Below the pieces are notes generated by a model. The model did no database searches. It had not been told where the DNA came from and saw only the letters and a program-made list of their open reading frames with translations. This document shows, in pieces, positions 58,015-64,000 of a stretch of DNA of 64,000 nt. Origin of the DNA: Paramarasmius palmivorus (Eukaryota > Basidiomycota > Agaricomycetes > Agaricales > Marasmiaceae); the NCBI GenBank assembly GCA_037176845.1, contig JAYKXP010000026.1:62001-126000 (forward strand). Direction: 5' to 3'. The translations under genes were made by a program, and so were the position numbers. Each line of letters opens with the position of its first letter. Positions within the stretch are counted from its first letter, which is position 1.

Positions 58015-60301
58015 ATGATTGCGACATTCCCAACTCAATCCCCATTCCATGTTCATCCCTTCCAATCCCGCCTCTCTTCTCTATCTTCTCATTCCCTAGA
58101 TGTTACCCCACTCTCGCCGGCAACATTGACGCTATCTCCGAAGAGCGCCTTCCTCAGCAAGGAGAACAAAACTCGTCCCGGTCATGAAGCAGAGCAAAAG
58201 ACGCAGCACATGGACCAGGATACCGTAGGAGGCAATGGTGGTCTTACCAGACGTGGAATTGGCATGGGCATTGAAGGTACGCGTTGCTACCCCCTTCTTC
58301 CTTTGTTTTATTTCAGCTTTTGACCCGTCCTTTGTTTTCCCTTTTGTCGCCCGCTTCTCCATCGTTACATTGTTTACAGCCTCTCATATTACAGACGTTC
58401 TTCTTCCTTTTCTTATTTTTACGGCAGATCGCCTGACAATTCGCGATACTTTTTGTAGGTCCCATCATGCCTCATGCTTCCTTTACCGTGACATCCCACC
58501 AACCACCAACATCAACCCAATTGTCTTCTTCTCCGTCCTCGAATCACGAAGGTATTTATGCCCCATGAAAGCGTAGCTTCATCTTGGACTAACCATTGCG
58601 ACAATAGGAAACACCGATCCCCTCTCAACCACAACCAACGATCCAAGTGACACGACCAAGGAGAACACTTCTCGAAACTCGTCACGCGGGAAGTTCAGAA
58701 AGCCCATTTACAACCGTTCGCGCCATACGTCGTCACGGATGCCTAGGATACACACATCCCCTCAAGAGCTCTGGCAGATCGTTAGTGCAAGTGCTAATGT
58801 TAATGCACAGAAACCCAGTGGGTCCACATTTGCCTCTCATGCGCTGGCTGGCTCGTCCCCGCCGGTATCGCCGCGTGCTGGACTCGGGTATTCCCCTTCC
58901 GCGTCCGTGGAAGCCAATGCCGGTAAAAAGTATCCCAGAATTCAAGACGAGGTGCTTCCAAGGTCGAGAACCATGACTTTAGCCGCGACTCCCGGAATGG
59001 TGCCTTCCACGTCTCCTGCTCCGTCTTCGCCTCGTATGGCAACTATACCCTTACCCTCTGCACCCCCAAAACCGAAGTCATCGAGCAATGTCATTCCAAA
59101 GGCCATCGGCTCAGAGCGTCGCTCCCGTCAACGTCAGGACTCCGAGTTGACTCTCAGAGCGCGACGAGACGGAGAAAGTTCTATTCATCTCTTAGATCAT
59201 GGCGATCGCATTACCCCGGATCAGGCCTTGAGTCTGCTCACATCGCCTATCGCGTCGCTCGCTGGTCCTGCGAGTCCCGTTCTTCGGGATTTAAACGCAC
59301 CCAGTTCTCTCAGACGTTCGAAGAGGTTCAGTCCTCAGATTGAACTCGAACCTGTGGAACTGCCCTTGCGCAGTTTCGCTTCTTCAGAATCCGTGTCAGA
59401 GAATATCCCCCTCAAGCCACTTACCCTTACCTCAGCACCCACTATCCCCTCTGCTCCACTCACTATCCGACTTCCGAAGCCTCGTCGTCTCCCTGCGGAC
59501 AGCCAAATTCAGGATCAACCGATCTTCCTCACAGATCCGCTACAACAAGCCCTGAAATACGAAGCTATCGCACAATTCAATGCTCAAAGGAAACGCGGAC
59601 AGCGCTACGCTCCTCGTTTTTCGTCGACGTTGAATCCTGCCCGCGAAGCACTGTCCGATGAAAACGGACTCTGTTTCACGGACTATGCTCATGTTGAGCA
59701 TTTCAGTTCAGATGATAAAGGCCGCCTTAGGAATGGTCTGCACTGGAATTATTTTCGTCCGGTGCAAGTGGCAGGGAGTAGACTGCGGAGTACGTGTGAG
59801 AGCCACAATCGGTCGGCTTGCGCCAGTGGAAACAGCTTTTCGACGTATTTACGAGGAGGCGATCAAAAACACTGCTTGGGATGTCGAAGAGATGGCTTGA
59901 GGGTTAGGCTATTGATCGTAGGCTTGTGGAAATGGACAGCGCTGCACGGGGCCAAGTTCGACATCGACTATTATTGGTCCGACGAAGACAGCGACGATGA
60001 AGATTGTGAAGAGGATGCGGATTTCAATGTGGGCTCCAGACGAGGGAGAAAAGATTTCCCAATGGATGTTATGGACGTTGATGTGTCGTTCTCAGACTCC
60101 GTGCTGGATCTGGGCCGTCAGTCGACCTTGGACATGGAGATGAAGAAAGCCGCCTCTGGTTCTCAGCCTTCGACAGGCTTAGATATGGAGGTGGATGTCG
60201 ATCTCCAGTTCAAACTTGCTCCTTCCAGCTCGGGTGAATGGGACGGGGATGTCCCCGATAGCCCCAGGTTGAGAGACCTCGATGACTTTGACGATATCTA
60301 A
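58015..60301 (+). CDS. Hypothetical Ser/Pro-rich protein with C-terminal domain (probable paired frameshifts)
   Basis: Model: exons 58015-58276, 58459-58551 and 58608-60301, all in phase, about 682 residues from MIATFPTQSPFH; the frame is open about 300 nt further upstream, so the start is uncertain. The long middle is Ser/Pro-rich with many SP sites. Recognisable blocks include YNRSRHTSSRMPRIHTSPQE, RRSKRFSPQIELEPVELPL, FLTDPLQQALKYEAIAQFNA and QRKRGQRYAPRF, then the conserved-looking NGLHWNYFRP and LLIVGLWKWTALHG. Between these two, bases 59777-59899 read as protein only in the neighbouring frame (RATIGRLAPVETAFRRIYEE), so a +1 and a -1 change seem to have scrambled about 40 residues while keeping the whole frame open. 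The end is acidic (YYWSDEDSDDEDCEEDADF) with MDV repeats. Family unknown. Confidence 0.7.
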
Positions 60302-61377
60302 TGAAAACTTGAGGCCGCCAGGACTCTAATCGTTCGTTACCGTTTCCTTTCTTTTCAAATCGCATTCATATCGGCATACTTCATTTGTTATCTGACCCGT
60401 ATACATATACACCTGGCATAGCACGTATAAATGAACACTCTGTGCATAACTATAGCAACTCTTGTATTCTTACTTACTTGCCCAACTCCTGTAGTTTTTC
60501 TGGAATGTAATAGTACAGTAATCGATCCACAGCGAAACCTTGTCCTTTCTCAAATTGCACCGTCATCGGCAGTTCGTTCCGAGTAACAAATTTGCCGTAA
60601 CCCACCTCATGTATGTATGCTGAGCTATGATTTCTTACTCCACGCCTCCTCCGTACACCCACAACCGCAAGCATAACCAGGCATGAGGCTCGCCAAATTC
60701 TGCAAGCTTGCCAGTGGCAAGATGCCCAAGTGCTATCCAACGTATGTATTGGACAGCTGCCAGCTCACGGCCTAACCCAGTCCGGGCTTCAGCTTCTGTT
60801 CCTAGGCTTGAGCGGCAAACTAAACGATTCATGTGGGCAGAAGCCTAGCGTGGCGGATTTCTCGGAATTTAACTTGGGCACCTCCAATCGAATGCGGGTA
60901 CTATCTTTGGAACTACAGCTCCTTATCCTGGTGGGTCTGGGCTTTTAGCAGCACTTCCTAGGCTCCCGAACGATATACAAAGTTTGGGCGCACAGCAGAC
61001 GATATGGGCTTTGTCGAAATGAACTTCGAATGATGGATTCTGAAGAGTTGATGTGAAACGGGGTCCTTTCTAGGTCTCGACGTCACGAACATAATGCTTT
61101 TCCAGAATGCAATCCATATTTTCCTTCTGAGGCTTGCATGCCTTATATCCACGGCAATTCTGACCGTTTGTGGCGATATCAGCTCTTGTGGCAGCGAAGC
61201 GAATTCGGCTTGTCGGACATAAAAAACGAAGTAGATGATGGAGTTCCGACGAGTCATCTCGCCAGCGCTTAGTCAAATGTCATGTTTATCGCTAATATAT
61301 AAGGGGGACCGTTTTATCAATTTCCGCTTTCATTTCTGCCCTTTTCCTTCTCTCCTCTTTTCTTGTTTACGTCCGTC
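60302..61377. other. Intergenic region
   Basis: Between two plus-strand genes. Holds the MFS transporter promoter; CT-rich tracts at about 61330-61370 just before its ATG are a feature of many fungal leaders. One minus-strand short frame (60474-60740) has protein-like composition and is listed separately. Confidence 0.45.
60474..60740 (-). CDS. Possible short ORF or gene remnant
   Basis: The C-terminal half of this frame reads GYGKFVTRNELPMTVQFEKG followed by QGFAVDRLLYYYIPEKLQEL, which looks more like real protein than its surroundings. The upstream part (MDSTWASCHWQACR) looks like chance. A possible exon before it at about 60635-60832 (LAAVQYIRWIALGHLATGKL) would need a very short intron. 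No family recognised; may be a remnant of a minus-strand gene. Confidence 0.25.
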   Translation of the reverse strand: MDSTWASCHWQACRIWRASCLVMLAVVGVRRRRGVRNHSSAYIHEVGYGKFVTRNELPMTVQFEKGQGFAVDRLLYYYIPEKLQELGK

Positions 61378-63243
61378 ATGTCCCCCCAGGTCGACGAGGA
61401 AACTCCGCTGCTGCAGAACGAACAGCGCAAGGTCAAAAGGACACCTCTTCCCTGGTTCCAGTTCACGATTGTCCTGTTCTTGCAACTGGCTGAGCCGCTT
61501 ACTTCTCAAGTAATTTACCCATTTACGCCTCAGGTACGTTTTCAGATGCTCTACCATGTGTTGTCTCTGAGTGTTGTATCAAGCTCATTCGTGATATTGG
61601 AATAACCCACGGGGACGAAACGAAAGTTGGACACTATGTTGGACTATTGGTGCGTCATGTTTATTCGGAACCACGAACGTGAAACTCATCGACTTATTGG
61701 TAGCAATCATTGTTCTTCTTGACACAAGCCGTGACTGTACTCCACTGGTCTCGTATTTCGGATCGTGTGGGGCGTAAACCTGTCATCTTGACTGGATTAT
61801 TCGGGCTGTCGTTGTCGATGTATTGCTTCGGTCTTTCAAAAACTTTTTGGGGACTGGTCATGAGGTAGGAGCATTCATTGTGTCAGGCTTGTACCAAGTT
61901 CCTAATTACCCATCTTATTCCCGCAGCCGGAGTCTTAACGGCGCACTCAGTAAGCTGACGGTTCACATTTATTGTTGACGGTGTTGTTGAGCTATCTCCC
62001 CTTCAACCAGATGGAAACATAGGAGTGATCAAAAGGTCAGTGCTTCTGCTATTGCGCAACTTGATCGCTTCATATTGACATCTGGCGTCATAGTATTATG
62101 GCGGAAATCACGGATTCCACAAACATATCTCAGGTAATGTCGACATCTTCGATGTTTGTCTGCGTTCTTATTCGGATTTCTACAGGCCTATGCCTACATG
62201 CCAATTTCATGGTCAACCGGAGCAGTTCTGGGTCCGATTATTGGTGGCGCATTGTCGCGACCTGCTGATCAGTATCCTGCACTGTTTGGGAACTCTGAAT
62301 TTCTGAAGAAGTATCCGTATTTCCTTCCTTGTGCGGTGCCAGCTACCTTTACAGCTCTTGCCTGGCTTGTGACGTTTCTCTTCCTGAAGGAGACAGTGCA
62401 ATCCCCGCTTTCGATAAGGCGCTTGCTCAATTTCCGCAGGAGCAAGGCCAACCTCACACTCCAAAATGTCGTTGCATCACAAGAACCCAATGCTGCTTCT
62501 CCCCCTAATGACGCTACGAAAGTGATTCCTGACGAAGAAAAGCCTGTCCCCCTTTCTAAATTGTTTGTTCCACGAGTGCTAATCGCCGCTGGCAACTATG
62601 CATGCCTCTCGCTTGTGGACATCTCCGTTCGTGCTATCCAACCACTATTCTTCTCCACACCCCTCGAACATGGCGGCCTTGGATTACCACCTTCCACAAT
62701 TGGAAATATTTTATCCGTCTTTGGTTTCCTCAATGGATTCATGCAGATATTCTTCTTTGCGAGGATTCATGATACGTTGGGCTCCAAAGTCACGTTTACC
62801 ACTGGTATTGCCTCCGCGATACCGGTATTCCTCACATTCCCCATAATCCGTTACCTCGTACTAGCGAACCAGGCAGTGACTCCTCTCGTTTGGGTCGTTG
62901 TAGGGTTCCAGATAGTAATCTCGATCATGTTGAGCTTCTCTTATGGTACGTTCAAGCCACGCCCCCAACATTTGCAACAACTCTAACGATCTGTATAGGT
63001 GCGATATTCATTTATATCCAAGCCGCCTCCCCCAACCGTGCATCCCTGGGTGCTACGAACGGCCTCAGTCAGATGTCGGTAAGCATATGCCGAGCAATTG
63101 GCCCCGCTGCGGCCAATTCGCTCTTTTCCTTGTCGATGAAGAAAAATTACCTCGGAGGTTATATGGTTTACTATGTATTGCTGACGATTGCCGCATTGGC
63201 GTTGGTAGCGGCATCGATGTTACCCAAGAAAGTTTTCATATAG
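61378..63243 (+). CDS. MFS transporter, ZIFL/DHA1-like (multi-exon)
   Basis: Start MSPQVDEETPLLQ; first exon 61378-61533, second from 61584; at least seven introns. Twelve membrane segments are predictable. Diagnostic blocks: VLFLQLAEPLTSQVIYPFTP (first segment), RDIGITHGDETKVGHYVGLL, the MFS motif A region HWSRISDRVGRKPVILTG, SLNGALNGNIGVIKSIMAEI with the RxxxG-type motif B, AYMPISWSTGAVLGPIIGG (motif C), a cytosolic loop with KETVQSP, and ATNGLSQMSVSICRAIGPAA near the end. The pattern is that of the zinc-induced-facilitator-like/DHA1 group common in basidiomycetes, drug:H+ or metal-chelate exporters by family. The substrate is unknown. All introns keep the frame. Confidence 0.9.
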
Positions 63244-63511
63244 CGGCGGACTAGTACTAGTAGGGTCCTACTACGTGTCAACTAGATATAAAATAGAGAG
63301 CACAGAAAAACATTGAAAACTGCATCTCTATAGTGCCCGAGTCATCGTTCGCTCTTACCTCGGTGACGGCCAGGTGACGGCTGGTGGCCGGTGGAGGTCA
63401 GGTCCATTGCCAAATAAGGAAGGTCTCTCACACGTGCTGACATGGCATTGTGCTGTATAAAGAGTCATTGTCTCCCTCTCACTCCCTTGTCGCCCACCTA
63501 CCCCAGTCACT

Positions 63512-64000
63512 ATGGCTACGTCTACTGCTGGATATTCCGCACACTCTTTTGCTGCATTAATAGCTCAAAGTCAGCAACAAACTGAGCAGCAACAGGCTCT
63601 ACTCAAGAAACAGCGAGAGGAGAAGGAGAAGAGAGAGGAGGAGAGAAAGCGAAAGCAGCAAGAGAGAGAAGAGGCCGAACGGAAGCGAGAGATAGAGCTT
63701 CGAAAGAAGCGGCTAGAAGAGGAAGAGCGAGAGAGGCAGAGGCAGCGCAAGAAGGAAGAGGAAGAGAGGGCCTTGGAGGCAAAACGTCAGAAGAAGGCAG
63801 AAGAACAGAAGAACAAGCTGCTATACGGAAAGCCTAGCACCAGCAGGGCTAGCGGATCAAGAGCAAGTTCAACACCAGCTCGACGTCGCCCGACGGATGA
63901 CGATGAGATGGAGGTAGATCCGTCCAAGGTGCTCACACGAGAGGAGAAGAGAGAGAAGAAACTCCAAGCCCAACTAGCTAGGGAGTTTAATGCTGGCAGG
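63512..64000 (+). CDS. SPT2: SPT2-like chromatin protein, N-terminal part (runs off right edge)
   Basis: Open from the ATG at 63512 (MATSTAGYSAHSFAALIAQS) to the window end, 163 codons without intron. An FAALxAxS-type N-terminal motif is followed by a long charged coiled coil of Glu, Lys, Arg and Gln (about residues 25-105), then KLLYGKPSTSRASGS and a spacer, then VLTREEKREKKLQAQLAREF NAGR-type region, which is the start of the block usual in fungal SPT2 proteins before the HMG-like SPT2 domain. SPT2 binds H3-H4 and DNA and acts during transcription. The C-terminal SPT2 domain lies outside the window, so the assignment rests on the N-terminal plan. Confidence 0.6.
   Translation, partial: MATSTAGYSAHSFAALIAQSQQQTEQQQALLKKQREEKEKREEERKRKQQEREEAERKREIELRKKRLEEEERERQRQRKKEEEERALEAKRQKKAEEQKNKLLYGKPSTSRASGSRASSTPARRRPTDDDEMEVDPSKVLTREEKREKKLQAQLAREFNAGR

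Noticed and set aside
63244..63511. Palindromic ACTAGTACTAGTAGGG and repeated GGTGACGGC between the MFS and SPT2 genes
   Set aside because: Too short and irregular to name as an element; may be ordinary promoter sequence.

Overview
The window looks like nuclear DNA of an agaricomycete (mushroom-forming basidiomycete). Genes on both strands are split by many short introns, mostly about 45-60 nt with GT...AG ends. Several families are typical of that group: a DUF6699 protein with a Tyr/Pro-rich repeat region, a multi-intron cytochrome P450, F-box proteins, a PLAC8 protein, a membrane-anchored GH16 glucanase and small secreted Cys-rich proteins. No species can be named from the sequence alone. 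Most calls rest on conceptual splicing by eye, so exact exon ends and some start codons are provisional.

Layout. 0-6.3 kb: N-terminal part of a P450 (minus, runs off the left edge), a gene-poor stretch, the DUF6699 protein and a small secreted Cys-rich protein. 6.4-10 kb: an F-box/zinc-finger protein and a small acidic zinc-binding protein (both minus). 10.3-11.3 kb: tRNA-like repeats followed by an intact, intron-containing tRNA-Ile(UAU). 11.5-14.6 kb: a GATA-type finger protein and a hypothetical protein. 15.4-20.5 kb: two tandem secreted FAD-linked oxidoreductases with the same exon plan, the second carrying a +1 frameshift. 20.9-24.4 kb: a hypothetical protein, then an MRM2-type rRNA methyltransferase back-to-back with a DUF4604/KIAA1143-like protein. 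24.7-36.1 kb: homogentisate 1,2-dioxygenase, two low-complexity hypothetical proteins, an F-box protein and a type-B carboxylesterase. 37-43 kb: a PLAC8 protein, ERO1 and a KRE6/SKN1-type GH16 enzyme. 43-48.3 kb: gene-poor. 48.3-52.1 kb: a second F-box/zinc-finger gene paralogous to the one at 6.4-8.8 kb, and a hypothetical protein. 52.1-58 kb: gene-poor, with a 476-bp MITE-like element. 58-64 kb: a hypothetical protein with a probable pair of compensating frameshifts, an MFS transporter, and an SPT2-like protein cut by the right edge.

Functionally the window mixes housekeeping genes (ERO1 for disulfide formation in the ER, MRM2 for mitochondrial rRNA methylation, homogentisate dioxygenase for Tyr/Phe breakdown, the GH16 enzyme for cell-wall glucan, SPT2 for chromatin, a tRNA) with accessory genes (P450, FAD oxidoreductases, carboxylesterase, MFS transporter, secreted Cys-rich protein). 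I see no convincing biosynthetic cluster. The most distinctive items are the F-box/zinc-finger paralogue pair with matching intron positions, the tandem FAD oxidoreductases in different states of decay, the tRNA-like repeats beside the tRNA gene, and the MITE.
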